A stretch of DNA of 64,000 nt from Massiliimalia massiliensis. GTDB taxonomy: Bacteria > Bacillota > Clostridia > Oscillospirales > Ruminococcaceae. The stretch's first letter is position 1. The number at the start of each line of letters is the position of its first letter. The notes below the pieces were generated by a model. That model was not told where the DNA came from, ran no database searches, and saw only the letters and a list, made by a program, of their open reading frames with translations. Position numbers and translations under genes: made by a program. The DNA lies in contig NZ_FUHT01000004.1 in NCBI RefSeq assembly GCF_900155615.1, positions 434,001 through 498,000 on the forward strand, in the 5' to 3' direction. Below are positions 1 through 8,536 of the stretch, one piece after another.

Positions 1-1
1 A

Positions 2-430
2 GTCAATACACATGCCAGCGTGATTATTATTTATGCGGCAAGCTATATCCCGTTCTCCATGCTTTTGATCCGCACCTTCCTGGTGGGAATCCCCAGGGAA
101 CTGGAGGAAGCAGGAAAGATCGATGGATGCAGTGAATTCGGTGTGTTCCTGCATGTCACAATGCCGCTCTCCCTGCCAATTCTTGCTACAGTGGCGTTGA
201 TTGTATTCGTCTGGTGCTGGAATGAATTCCTATGGGCAAACACCTTCCTGACAACGGATGATATTCGGACGGTTTCTACCCGGTTTTATAAATTCGTCGG
301 GGAATGGAGCCGTGATCTTGCCAAAATTTATACGGCCGGGATGATTGCTCTGGGCCCGATTATTGTACTGTATCTCTGCCTGCAAAAAACCTTTATAGAA
401 GGACTGACGCAGGGCGGAGTAAAAGGCTAA
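2..430 (+). CDS. Carbohydrate ABC transporter permease, MalG type (5' truncated by window edge)
   Basis: This is the C-terminal half of a membrane permease that forms the channel of a sugar ABC importer. The frame is open from base 2 with no upstream start, so the gene begins outside the window. The EAA loop that contacts the ATPase is visible as EEAGKIDGCSEFGVF, followed by a membrane segment rich in V, I and W. The end, EGLTQGGVKG, is the usual end of MalG-type permeases; the other MalG-type genes here end AGAVKG. A zinc-dependent dehydrogenase starts 22 bp later, so this looks like the end of a sugar-uptake operon. No ATPase gene is visible; a shared ATPase encoded elsewhere is typical in Clostridia. 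Confidence 0.93.
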   Translation, partial: VNTHASVIIIYAASYIPFSMLLIRTFLVGIPRELEEAGKIDGCSEFGVFLHVTMPLSLPILATVALIVFVWCWNEFLWANTFLTTDDIRTVSTRFYKFVGEWSRDLAKIYTAGMIALGPIIVLYLCLQKTFIEGLTQGGVKG

Positions 431-452
431 AAATGATGGGAGGAAAAGGAGA

Positions 453-1442
453 ATGAGACAGATTATCATGACCGGACCGGGTACCAGCCGGGTGGCGGAT
501 GTTCCGGTGCCTGAAATCACCGAGGAAGAGCTTTTAGTCAGGGTAACCTATACCGGGATGTGCCATTCGGAATGGTATCCGTGGAATACAGCGAAGGCAG
601 GGGAGATCTTTGGACACGAGCCGGTTGGCGTAGTGGAAAAGGCCGGAAAAAACGTAAAGGGCTTTCAGCCGGGAGACCGGGTATCCGGTTTGGCTGGCGG
701 CTACGCGGAATATATTGTAATGCGGCCGGAACGGACGATCCATGTCCCTGATCATGTGCCGGATGAGGATGCTGTACTGGAACCCTTGTCCTGCCTGCTG
801 AGCGGGGCGGAGCGTGTCCCGGTTGTTACGCCTGGCTGCACTGTGGCGATTGTCGGAGCCGGATATATGGGACTGGGGATGCTCTCTCTGCTGAAGCTCA
901 AAGGCGCAGGAAAAATCATTGTTGTCGACCCGAGGGAGGAAGCGCGTGAGAACGCCCTGAGGATGGGAGCTGCCGAGGTGTATGCTCCGGATAATATTCC
1001 TGCAGAATATATTTTGAACTGGGAAACAATGGATCAGGATTTGAGCAAAAAGGATCAGGAAGTGGATCTCTTTAAAACGGGCGTTCCCATCGTCATTGAA
1101 TTTGCGGGAACCGAAAGCGCGCTGCGCTTGGCCGGAGATATGGTGTGTGCTCATGGATTTTTGGGAGTCGGCGGGTATCATAATAATGACTGTGACCGGA
1201 GCATTGATTTTAAACTGTGGAACTTTAAATCCTTCACTCTGGAAAACCTGCACGAACGCAGGAATGAATACCAGGCGAGTCTCTGTCAGAAGTGTATGGA
1301 TCTCATTGCAAGCGGTCAGTGGAAGTTTACCGGTATGAGCCGCCATATCTACGAAATGGAGGACTTTGACCGTGCGAATCGAGAGATGGAGGAAAAGCCG
1401 AGAGGGTATATCAAGGCGTTGGTTCGCTGTTCGAAGGAATAA
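453..1442 (+). CDS. Zinc-dependent medium-chain dehydrogenase (alcohol/sugar dehydrogenase-like)
   Basis: A 329-residue medium-chain dehydrogenase that probably oxidises or reduces a sugar or polyol hydroxyl with NAD(P). The catalytic zinc site is visible: C37-H38 in MCHSE, H55-E56 in GHE, and E110 in LEPLSC. The Rossmann motif GAGYMGLG follows near residue 136. The structural-zinc lobe with four cysteines found in classical alcohol dehydrogenases is missing, which makes the protein short. It is a paralogue of the dehydrogenase at 26596-27603, sharing the CHSE, GHEP, EPLSC and GYMG blocks. It sits 22 bp behind an ABC permease gene and has a GGAGG-like site before the ATG. The substrate is unknown. 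Confidence 0.88.
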   Translation: MRQIIMTGPGTSRVADVPVPEITEEELLVRVTYTGMCHSEWYPWNTAKAGEIFGHEPVGVVEKAGKNVKGFQPGDRVSGLAGGYAEYIVMRPERTIHVPDHVPDEDAVLEPLSCLLSGAERVPVVTPGCTVAIVGAGYMGLGMLSLLKLKGAGKIIVVDPREEARENALRMGAAEVYAPDNIPAEYILNWETMDQDLSKKDQEVDLFKTGVPIVIEFAGTESALRLAGDMVCAHGFLGVGGYHNNDCDRSIDFKLWNFKSFTLENLHERRNEYQASLCQKCMDLIASGQWKFTGMSRHIYEMEDFDRANREMEEKPRGYIKALVRCSKE

Positions 1443-1469
1443 ACGAGAGACGAATAAATCAGCCCGATC

Positions 1470-1505
1470 AAAGGAGGGAGCAGGAAAACTGCTCCCTCCT
1501 TTTAC
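1470..1505 (+). terminator. Rho-independent terminator after the first operon
   Basis: A 13-bp perfect stem (1470-1482 with 1490-1502) closes a 7-base loop and ends in a short T tract. It lies 28 bp after the dehydrogenase stop codon. Confidence 0.9.
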
Positions 1506-1525
1506 GGAATGTTCATGATATAGGC

Positions 1526-1555
1526 TTGATTTTTCTATATCACTTCCTGTAAAAT
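1526..1555 (+). promoter_or_regulatory. Putative promoter of the FHA-FtsW/PBP operon
   Basis: TTGATT at 1526-1531 and TAAAAT at 1550-1555 are separated by 18 bp, about 45 bp before the gene start at 1599. It was found by eye and is unsupported by other data. Confidence 0.45.
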
Positions 1556-1598
1556 AGATAATAATGCCTAGCTATCGTTTGTTGCGGGGAGGGATTGT

Positions 1599-3377
1599 AT
1601 GGAACAAGTGATTGCATTTTTAAACACCTATTATCTGGTGATCGCCCGCTTTTTATTTGTTATTTATGCTGTGATTATTCTAATACAGTTAAAACGGTGT
1701 ATGTTTCACCGCTCAGAAACAACAAAGGTTTTAGCTGTGTTAAATGTGGAGGACGGAGCGATCCGTCTGCCGATCACCCATTACGAAACAACCATTGGAC
1801 GTTCGAAAGCCTGCGACGTAGTGGTGCCGCTGCCGGTTATGTCAAGGCAGCACGCCGTTTTGTCGATGGAAGAAAACGGAATGTGGAAGATCAGCGATAC
1901 CAACTCCAACGGCGGGATTTCTGTCAATGGAGAAGACCTGGAGCAGGACAGCCTGATCAGCGTTGGGGATGAAATTTCTATGGCCGGCGTCAAGATGCGG
2001 CTGAGCCCGCCATCCAGGTATACCGACGAGGATTCGGAGGAAAAGGGATGGCTGGAGTCCCGATGGGAACGGTTTCGCCGCAAATTCCGCCGCAGGGCGC
2101 AGAAGCTGGGATCAGTGAATGTGGCGCTGGGCGCGCTGAGCCTGTTTCAGGTATTGGCGTTTTTGCAGCTTTATATCACGCTGCCGGAAAAATATATGCC
2201 GTCCCTTGTGACATGCTTTGTTGTATTGCTGATCCTGCCGTGGGTATATAAGTTTTCCGCTTATCTTCTGGGAATCCGGAATATTACAGCCGAAGCGATT
2301 GCTTTTTTCCTGACGACAATCGGTTTCTGCACAACGGCGAGCGCCGCTCCATACAGCCTGATTAAGGAGCTTTTGGCGTTTTTGCTTGGAATCGTTATTT
2401 TTTGTGTGATGTGTGGGATTTTGAGGAATTTAAACCTTGTTATGAAGCTCAGGAGGTATGCCGGAATCATCTCCATCCTGGTTTTGGCTGTCAACCTGCT
2501 GTTGGGCGTTACCAAGAACGGGCAGAAAAACTGGATTGATTTGGGATTTGTCAGTGTGCAGCCCTCTGAGTTTGTAAAAATCCTGTTCGTGTTCGCGGGC
2601 GCTGCAACGCTGGAATGGCTGCTGACCACCAAGAATCTGACTAGGCTGATTGTCTATGCGACCGGATGTATCGGGCTTTTGTTTCTGATGGGAGATTTCG
2701 GTACTGCGCTGATCTTCTTCTTTACCTTTCTGGTGCTGATTTTTATGACGAGCGGGGATGTCCGCGCAATTATCCTGACCTGTGTTTCCGCAGGAATGGG
2801 CGGATTGCTGATCCTGTTCTTTAAGCCGTATATTATGAATCGGTTTGCCGCCTGGGGACATGTCTGGGAGCACGTCAACGACAGTGCGGGTTTCCAGCAG
2901 ACAAGGACGCTGATGGCGTCGGCCAGCGGCGGCCTTTTGGGAATCGGCGGCGGGAACGGCTTTTTAAAGCAGGTGTTCGCCGCAGACACCGACTTGGTGT
3001 TTGGCGTGATCTGTGAGGAATGGGGACTTCTGATTGCCTTGCTGGTGGTTGCCTGCTATATTCTGTTTCTGCTTGGCGCAATTCGTTCGCGGAAGACAAC
3101 CTATTCTTCCTACCATATTATTGCAGCTTGTACGGCGGCCTCTATCTTTTTGTTCCAGGCGTCGCTGAATATTTTCGGCGCGACCGATGTGCTGCCGATC
3201 ACCGGCGTAACGCTTCCGTTCGTCAGCAACGGTGGCTCTAGTATTGCGGCAAGCTGGGGGCTTCTCAGCTTTATCACTGCGGCATTAAACTACACCCGGC
3301 CAAAGATGAAGCGCAATGCCGCATCGGAATGGGAACCGTCTCCCAGGACAGCTAGAAAGAGGGTGGTGCGCCGATGA
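1599..3377 (+). CDS. FHA domain fused to an FtsW/RodA/SpoVE-family peptidoglycan polymerase
   Basis: A 592-residue membrane protein. An N-terminal membrane segment (about residues 10-30) is followed by a cytoplasmic FHA domain (about 55-135), which binds phosphothreonine; it shows the TTIGRSKACDVVV, SRQHA and SNGGISVNG blocks. After a basic linker comes a multi-pass SEDS domain (about 165-570) with GQKNWIDLG, QPSEFVK, GDFGTALI and the C-terminal PFVSNGGSS motif. SEDS proteins polymerise lipid II glycan strands and work with a class B PBP, and the next gene encodes one, overlapping by 4 bp. The FHA fusion suggests control by a Ser/Thr kinase such as PrkC. Whether it serves division, elongation or sporulation cannot be told from sequence. 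Confidence 0.93.
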   Translation: MEQVIAFLNTYYLVIARFLFVIYAVIILIQLKRCMFHRSETTKVLAVLNVEDGAIRLPITHYETTIGRSKACDVVVPLPVMSRQHAVLSMEENGMWKISDTNSNGGISVNGEDLEQDSLISVGDEISMAGVKMRLSPPSRYTDEDSEEKGWLESRWERFRRKFRRRAQKLGSVNVALGALSLFQVLAFLQLYITLPEKYMPSLVTCFVVLLILPWVYKFSAYLLGIRNITAEAIAFFLTTIGFCTTASAAPYSLIKELLAFLLGIVIFCVMCGILRNLNLVMKLRRYAGIISILVLAVNLLLGVTKNGQKNWIDLGFVSVQPSEFVKILFVFAGAATLEWLLTTKNLTRLIVYATGCIGLLFLMGDFGTALIFFFTFLVLIFMTSGDVRAIILTCVSAGMGGLLILFFKPYIMNRFAAWGHVWEHVNDSAGFQQTRTLMASASGGLLGIGGGNGFLKQVFAADTDLVFGVICEEWGLLIALLVVACYILFLLGAIRSRKTTYSSYHIIAACTAASIFLFQASLNIFGATDVLPITGVTLPFVSNGGSSIAASWGLLSFITAALNYTRPKMKRNAASEWEPSPRTARKRVVRR

Positions 3378-4732
3378 AACGGATTGGGCGAAGAGCTAAA
3401 ATTCTGGTAGTTGTGATCGTCTATTTTTTAGTCTGCCTGTGCGTCTTATTGGGACGCTATGCCAAAAATGCGGAGAAATGGGTAGTGCATCCGGCCAATC
3501 AGGATGTATATCAAAATGGTGTTCCTACCGGGAAGGGAACTGTCCTTTCCAAAGACGGGACTGTGCTGCTGACCCTGGATGAGAATGGGACATCCTACGC
3601 CGCGAAGGACGCGCTTCTGAGAAAAGCGACTCTTCATGCCGTGGGAGATTTGAATGATAATATTTCGACCGGTGTGCTGAAAACAAAAAAAGCAAAGCTG
3701 ATCGGATATGACAGGATTAACGGTACCTATAGTCCATTTTCGCTGGGCGATTCCGTAAAGCTGACCATTGATGCCGAAACCAGCAAGGCGGCTTACCAGG
3801 CGTTGGGGAATTACAATGGCGCTGTAGGGGTTTACAATTATCTGACGGGAGAAATTATCTGCATGGTCAGCAAGCCGTCCTATGACCCGATGGATCCGCC
3901 GGATCTGGACGGCGATTCCTACAAGGGCGTTTATATTAACCGGGTGGTCAACGGCGTGTATACGCCGGGGTCGGTGTTTAAGTTAATCACCTCTGCTGCT
4001 GCGATCGATACCATTGACGATATTTATGACCAGACCTTTACCTGTAGGGGCGGAATTGAAATAAACGGCGAATGGATTGCCTGCACCGGAAACCATGGGG
4101 AGATCAGCTTTGAGGAAGCGCTGGCAAAATCCTGTAACGCTGCCTTTGCTGAGATTTCAAATCAGGTGGGAAAAGAAACGCTCCTGAACTATGTGCAGGA
4201 CGCGGGTGTTAACAATCAGTTTTCCATCAGCGGGATCAAAACCTCAAAAGGGAATTTCGGTCTGAGCAAAGCGGACGAGGTCGGTCTTGCCTGGGCAGGG
4301 ATCGGGCAGTATACCGATATGGTAAACCCAATGCAGTTTCTGATCTATATGGGTGCAATTGCCAACGGCGGCACTGCGGTTACGCCGTACTATGTCGATT
4401 CTACGGCAAAGCTGCTCAATCAGGTAAAACTGGGCTCCAAGGAAAACCGGATGTTAAGCCAGGATACAGCCGACCAGCTTAAAAAATTGATGAGGAATAA
4501 CGTGGAAAGCGAGTATGGAGATTCCCGTTTTGACGGCCTCTCGATCTGTGGGAAAACAGGAACGGCCGAAGTGGATGACGGAAGGCCGCATGCCTGGTTT
4601 GTCGGCTTTTCCGATGATCCGTCCGTACCGCTTGCATTTGTAGTCGTGGTGGAAAACGGGGGAAGCGGAACGGGAACTGCGATTCCGGTCGCACAGGCGA
4701 CGCTGAAAGCAGCCGCAAAAGCGGTCGAATAG
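3374..4732 (+). CDS. Penicillin-binding protein transpeptidase (class B, PbpA/FtsI-like)
   Basis: A 452-residue bitopic transpeptidase that cross-links peptidoglycan outside the membrane. One N-terminal membrane anchor (about residues 8-27) precedes a short N-terminal module and the transpeptidase domain. The active-site motifs are SVFK with the nucleophile S200, SCN at 253-255, and KTG at 394-396. The start codon overlaps the stop of the SEDS gene (ATGA), so the pair is translationally coupled, matching the known SEDS-bPBP partnership. No PASTA domains are present. It is shorter than FtsI and SpoVD and resembles actinobacterial/clostridial PbpA. Confidence 0.95.
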   Translation: MKRIGRRAKILVVVIVYFLVCLCVLLGRYAKNAEKWVVHPANQDVYQNGVPTGKGTVLSKDGTVLLTLDENGTSYAAKDALLRKATLHAVGDLNDNISTGVLKTKKAKLIGYDRINGTYSPFSLGDSVKLTIDAETSKAAYQALGNYNGAVGVYNYLTGEIICMVSKPSYDPMDPPDLDGDSYKGVYINRVVNGVYTPGSVFKLITSAAAIDTIDDIYDQTFTCRGGIEINGEWIACTGNHGEISFEEALAKSCNAAFAEISNQVGKETLLNYVQDAGVNNQFSISGIKTSKGNFGLSKADEVGLAWAGIGQYTDMVNPMQFLIYMGAIANGGTAVTPYYVDSTAKLLNQVKLGSKENRMLSQDTADQLKKLMRNNVESEYGDSRFDGLSICGKTGTAEVDDGRPHAWFVGFSDDPSVPLAFVVVVENGGSGTGTAIPVAQATLKAAAKAVE

Positions 4733-4792
4733 AAAATAAAGTAAAGCGGCCGGTTTCAATGGGCAAGTTCCATAACAAGGTATCCTATACGT

Positions 4793-4835
4793 AAGAAACG
4801 ATGCAACCTTAAAAGGGCTGTATCGTTTCTTTTTA
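4793..4835 (+). terminator. Hairpin with T tract inside the insert
   Basis: A 10-bp perfect stem (4793-4802 with 4822-4831), extendable across mismatches, is followed by a T run. It could end transcription from the PBP gene or, read on the other strand, from the gene at 5007-5438. Confidence 0.7.
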
Positions 4836-5006
4836 TGCTGCAAAGTGGATTTTGATATCAAAACCCGATGCTCGTTATCATTGTGGACATCGTCTGTGTA
4901 TGTATGATTTTGATAACAAAAAAACGATGACGAATGATATGCTCACAAGTCATCGGTTGAACAAAATACTATAGATTATAATTTTTACTGTTCAACAAAC
5001 CGGAAG

Positions 5007-5438
5007 TTAGCGTTGAGGATAAACTTTCTGTAATTCTCTCAATTCATCTAAAATTTGAGTTGCATATTCTTTCTCAACTAAAGCGGCAACTTTTCTTTTT
5101 TTCCAAATTCCTCCTGAAGTGTCATATACAAAGTGAACGATAAACATTACTTTTTCTTCTGCTTTTGCTATCGATATTTGCAAGTATGGTTCCATAAAAT
5201 CGGAAATATAGCTGTTTTCATCTCCAACAAGAATTTTCGACAGAGAATTTATCAAATCCTCTAATTCATAAGTTAATAAACAAGCATCTTTATAAATTTG
5301 ACTGAAATCATCTTCAGAATATTTGATTTCACAAATCAACCAGTTGGCATCATACTCATCGTTTGAAGATTTAGCTTTTGGGAACTGATAACTGCTTACT
5401 TTAAAACTAATACTCTTATTGTTCTCTATGATAAACAT
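5007..5438 (-). CDS. Hypothetical protein in the AT-rich insert
   Basis: A 143-residue soluble protein I do not recognise. There is no signal peptide, membrane segment or known motif; the composition is acidic, with alternating hydrophobic stretches that suggest a small alpha/beta fold. The start is well supported by an AGGAGGG site just before the ATG. Base composition and codon use (A/T third positions) differ clearly from the surrounding genes, which points to horizontal acquisition. It is the only gene between the 20-bp inverted repeats. It could be an immunity or cargo protein, but nothing in the sequence shows that. Confidence 0.7.
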   Translation of the reverse strand: MFIIENNKSISFKVSSYQFPKAKSSNDEYDANWLICEIKYSEDDFSQIYKDACLLTYELEDLINSLSKILVGDENSYISDFMEPYLQISIAKAEEKVMFIVHFVYDTSGGIWKKRKVAALVEKEYATQILDELRELQKVYPQR

Positions 5439-5557
5439 ACTGCCCTCCTACAAATTCCAGTTTGTCTGTATTGTAATATAAAACTCTCCGAAACAATTGT
5501 ATCAAAGGAAACCTATTTTTTCAACAGTTCGGCGAGTTCTTTTACGAACTGATAAAA

Positions 5558-5585
5558 AATACCGAGAAAAATTTTTCTCGGTATT
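5558..5585. terminator. Perfect 28-bp palindrome, probable bidirectional terminator or structural element
   Basis: Bases 5558-5571 are the exact reverse complement of 5572-5585, with A and T runs at the centre. It lies upstream of the gene at 5007-5438 and downstream of pncB in the other direction. Confidence 0.55.
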
Positions 5586-5724
5586 CATCTTTCTTGGTCG
5601 CCTTTGCAATGCCTGATAATTTAGTACATTTATTGTTTTCTAAAATACTTCCTTATCAGGCGTTAGCAAATGAACCGGCCGCTTTACTTTATAAGACTTT
5701 CTTTCACGGAAATAGCCGCATTTT

Positions 5725-7164
5725 CTACTTCTTTTCCGACAACAACTGATGCTTGATATCCCAGAGCTTCTGAGAAAGGTCTACATAGTAATTGTGCGGG
5801 TTCTCAAACCGTTTCACCTCATCCCACAGCAGGTCGAGCTGCTCTGCACAGTAAGCTTTGATTTCGTCGGTGGAGGGACATTCATAGACGCATTTGCCGC
5901 CCAAAAAGACCGGGAGAAGAAGCTCTTTAGCGGTATAGTCAGTAAAGGTTTTCCGCTTCCAGGTGAAATCCGGATCAAAAAGCTCAATCGGCTTGGAATC
6001 GTCGATCACTTCGTCATGGACACAAATCTGGTCAGCAAAAGCCTTTCCGGTTTCCTTTTCGTAAAGACGGTAGACTTTCTTGAAATGAGGGTTCGTGATT
6101 TTTGTTACGTTTTCACTGAGCTTGATCTTTGGGATAATCGTCCCATTTTCATCTTCTATGGCTGCGAGCTTGTAGACGCCGCCAAATACGGGATCGCTTT
6201 TGGAGGTGATCAGCCGCTCACCAACGCCAAACAGGTCTACCTGCGCACCCTGTACCAGAATGTCCCGGATGATCAGCTCATCCAGGGAATTGGAGGCCAC
6301 GATTCTGCATTGTGGGAATCCAGCCTCGTCCAGCATTTTTCGGGCTTTTTTGGAAAGATAGGTAATATCTCCGGAGTCTAAACGGATGGCGCAGTTATGG
6401 ATTCCTTTTGGTACCAGCACCTCACGAAAGGCCCGGATTGCATTTGGAATCCCGCTTTTTAATACATTGTAGGTGTCAACCAGAAGCGTTACGTTTTCCG
6501 GATAAAGCTCACAATAGGTCTTAAAGGCAGTATATTCATCATCGAACATCTGAATCCAGGAATGCGCCATCGTGCCGCCGGCCGGCACGCCGTAAAGCTG
6601 GTCGGTCAGGGTACAGGCGGTTCCGGCGCATCCCGCTATATAAGCCGCCCGGGCGCCGAGAACCGCGCCGTCCGCGCCCTGCGCGCGCCGGGAGCCAAAT
6701 TCCAGCACCACCCGCCCGTTTGCCGCGCGGACAATCCGGTTCGCCTTTGTTGCAATCAAGGACTGGTGGTTTAGGCTCAGCAATACAAAGGTCTCGATCA
6801 GCTGTGCTTCAATTGCGGGAGCACGGACAGTCAGAATCGGTTCGCCGGGGAAGATCGGTGTTCCCTCCGGAACCGCCCAGATATCGCCGCTGAAACGGAA
6901 CGCGGAAAGATATTTTAAGAAATCCTCTGAGAAAAGCCGTTTCTCCCGCAGAAACTGGATATCCGCTTCAGAAAAGTGCAGATTTTTAATATATTCAATG
7001 ATCTGTTCCAGTCCGGCGGCAATGGCAAAACCGCCGTGGTCAGGCACCTGACGGAAAAAGACGTCAAAATAGGTAATCCGGTCTTTTAATCCTGTTTCAA
7101 AATAACCGTTTCCCATTGTCAATTCATAGTAATCGCATAAAAGGGTATTGTTTGGCTGCTCCAT
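5725..7164 (-). CDS. pncB: Nicotinate phosphoribosyltransferase
   Basis: A 479-residue enzyme of NAD salvage. It joins nicotinate to PRPP, with ATP hydrolysis, to give nicotinate mononucleotide. Family signatures include the N-terminal LLCDYYELTMGNGYFETG, the GSRRAQGADGAVLGARAAY block, the AHSWIQMF segment that holds the phosphorylatable histidine, the RLDSGDI PRPP-binding segment and VASNSLDELII. Length fits the long Firmicutes form. It lies 15 bp after pncA on the same strand and has a GAGG site before the ATG, so the two form an operon that converts nicotinamide to NaMN. Confidence 0.97.
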   Translation of the reverse strand: MEQPNNTLLCDYYELTMGNGYFETGLKDRITYFDVFFRQVPDHGGFAIAAGLEQIIEYIKNLHFSEADIQFLREKRLFSEDFLKYLSAFRFSGDIWAVPEGTPIFPGEPILTVRAPAIEAQLIETFVLLSLNHQSLIATKANRIVRAANGRVVLEFGSRRAQGADGAVLGARAAYIAGCAGTACTLTDQLYGVPAGGTMAHSWIQMFDDEYTAFKTYCELYPENVTLLVDTYNVLKSGIPNAIRAFREVLVPKGIHNCAIRLDSGDITYLSKKARKMLDEAGFPQCRIVASNSLDELIIRDILVQGAQVDLFGVGERLITSKSDPVFGGVYKLAAIEDENGTIIPKIKLSENVTKITNPHFKKVYRLYEKETGKAFADQICVHDEVIDDSKPIELFDPDFTWKRKTFTDYTAKELLLPVFLGGKCVYECPSTDEIKAYCAEQLDLLWDEVKRFENPHNYYVDLSQKLWDIKHQLLSEKK

Positions 7165-7179
7165 GCATTTTCCTCTTTT

Positions 7180-7710
7180 CTATTTTCGGTTGATCACCGT
7201 CATATGAAGCCCTTCCATAATATCGAGGGCCTTCTGGTTCATCTCTTCTGATATTCCGGCAATACAGCCTGCATCAATCAGGATTTCAGCCTGCGGAAGG
7301 GCAGCCTTTGCCAGCACTGCATTGGAAATCACACAGATGTGGGAAACAACGCCGCAAAGCTCTACTAAATCATAATTTTGCTCCTTCAGAAATTCCGCAA
7401 GGCTAAGCGAACCAAAGGTGTCCTTGCAGAAGATCCGCCTGGCTTCCTGTTGAAAAGCCGCTGCCTTTCCATAGATATCCCACCCGGTGCTGTTTTTGAG
7501 GCAGTGCTCAATCGGGAGGTGTTTCCCCTCCTGGGTTTGGAGGTAATCGATGTCGTGCGTATCGAAGGTAAACAGGAGATCGCCATGATGATCCAGGTAT
7601 TTTCTGATTTTATCGCAGATCGGTTTTTCAAGCTCCAAAGCCCTGGGAAAACCAAGCGCCCCGGAGACAAAATCATTTTGATAATCCACCACGATTAACG
7701 CTTTTTTCAT
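7180..7710 (-). CDS. pncA: Nicotinamidase (isochorismatase-like hydrolase)
   Basis: A 176-residue cytoplasmic amidase that hydrolyses nicotinamide to nicotinate. The catalytic triad is visible as D9 (VVDYQNDF), K96 (KDTFGS) and C126 (VSHICV). The metal site fits D50, H52 and H69. It is the first gene of a two-gene operon with pncB, whose product uses the nicotinate. A GAGG site precedes the ATG. The pairing makes nicotinamidase much more likely than another isochorismatase-family hydrolase. Confidence 0.93.
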   Translation of the reverse strand: MKKALIVVDYQNDFVSGALGFPRALELEKPICDKIRKYLDHHGDLLFTFDTHDIDYLQTQEGKHLPIEHCLKNSTGWDIYGKAAAFQQEARRIFCKDTFGSLSLAEFLKEQNYDLVELCGVVSHICVISNAVLAKAALPQAEILIDAGCIAGISEEMNQKALDIMEGLHMTVINRK

Positions 7711-7786
7711 ACGGATTCATCCTCTCTAACAGCTTTAGTTTGTCTTAGTATAGCACAATCATACAGGTAAAACAAGCGAATAAGAG

Positions 7787-7815
7787 TTTACAAAAAGCCA
7801 AGAATGTAGTATAGT
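7787..7815 (+). promoter_or_regulatory. Putative promoter of the lipoprotein gene
   Basis: TTTACA at 7787-7792 and TATAGT at 7810-7815 have a 17-bp spacer, 38 bp before the ATG at 7853. Confidence 0.55.
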
Positions 7816-7852
7816 AGTTAGCATAAGCCTCACATTCAGAAAGGAAAGTATT

Positions 7853-8515
7853 ATGCGATTTCAGAGATTGGCATTGAGTTTGACTGCATTGTGTTGTCTG
7901 GCGGTATTTTCTGCATGTGGAAAAAGCGCTGTGGAGGAAGCCGCTTTAGAGGATCAGGCTGACGTGCCCTCCCAAGCCGTTACGGCGGAAGAAAGCAGCG
8001 AGGATGCAGAGCAGGAGAAAGCTTCTGAAGAAGCAGATAGGAAGCTTCAGGATGGAACGGTTGAAATCACGATTTCCGGCGAACTTCTTGGAGAAAATGC
8101 GGTAGAGGAATTGAGCGAAGAACAGAAGGACATGGGATACCAATCGGCCGCCGTAAATGCGGACGGCTCGGTCACCTATGTGATAGATTCGGAAAAATAT
8201 GAAATAGTGCTGATAGAACTGCGCAAGGAATCGGTGAAAGCGCTGGAAGCAATGACAAACGGAGAGGTATACCGGACAATCCGCGGCGTGCTGTACGACG
8301 ATAACCTCGAAACGATTACGCTGGTGGTATCAAACCAGGCAGAGTTTGAACAGTCTGCCACAGACAGCTTTTCGGTCTGGCAGGCGGGACTTACCGGATG
8401 TCTCTACCAGGAAATGAGAGGGGAGCAGGACTACACTGTTACGGTAAATCTGCAGGATTCTGCCTCCGGGGATATCTTTTCCTCTGCGGCTTTTCCGGAG
8501 GCCTTCAACCAATAA
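7853..8515 (+). CDS. Putative lipoprotein of unknown function
   Basis: A 220-residue exported protein. The N terminus has a short basic region, a hydrophobic core and a lipobox (VFSAC) with the lipidated cysteine near residue 22. An acidic, low-complexity linker rich in E, A and S follows to about residue 65, then a compact domain of about 150 residues. I recognise no family for that domain. It stands alone between divergent pncAB and a convergent alcohol dehydrogenase, with its own promoter and terminator. Confidence 0.85.
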   Translation: MRFQRLALSLTALCCLAVFSACGKSAVEEAALEDQADVPSQAVTAEESSEDAEQEKASEEADRKLQDGTVEITISGELLGENAVEELSEEQKDMGYQSAAVNADGSVTYVIDSEKYEIVLIELRKESVKALEAMTNGEVYRTIRGVLYDDNLETITLVVSNQAEFEQSATDSFSVWQAGLTGCLYQEMRGEQDYTVTVNLQDSASGDIFSSAAFPEAFNQ

Positions 8516-8536
8516 AGACAAATAAGCAAATGCAAA

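Larger units (their letters stand above)
4736..5692. repeat. Perfect 20-bp inverted repeat flanking an AT-rich insert
   Basis: The left arm 4736-4755 and the right arm 5673-5692 are exact reverse complements (20/20), beginning ATAAAGTAAAGCGGCC. The arms end in A/T runs and have a GC-rich core, so placed side by side they would form a bidirectional terminator between the convergent PBP and pncB genes. About 0.92 kb of visibly AT-rich DNA with one gene lies between them. I infer an insertion into the loop of a terminator, or a mobile element with these termini. No transposase is encoded. Confidence 0.7.

Noticed and set aside
534-1346. Long minus-strand open frame opposite the dehydrogenase
   Set aside because: Translation is rich in H, R and F without any family signature, and no ribosome site is present; it is a shadow of a clear gene.
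5612-5668. GCCTGATAA ... TTATCAGGCGTTAGC resembles an integron attC site beside a single-gene insert
   Set aside because: The left core site does not match, the site lies upstream rather than downstream of the gene, and there is no integrase or second cassette.
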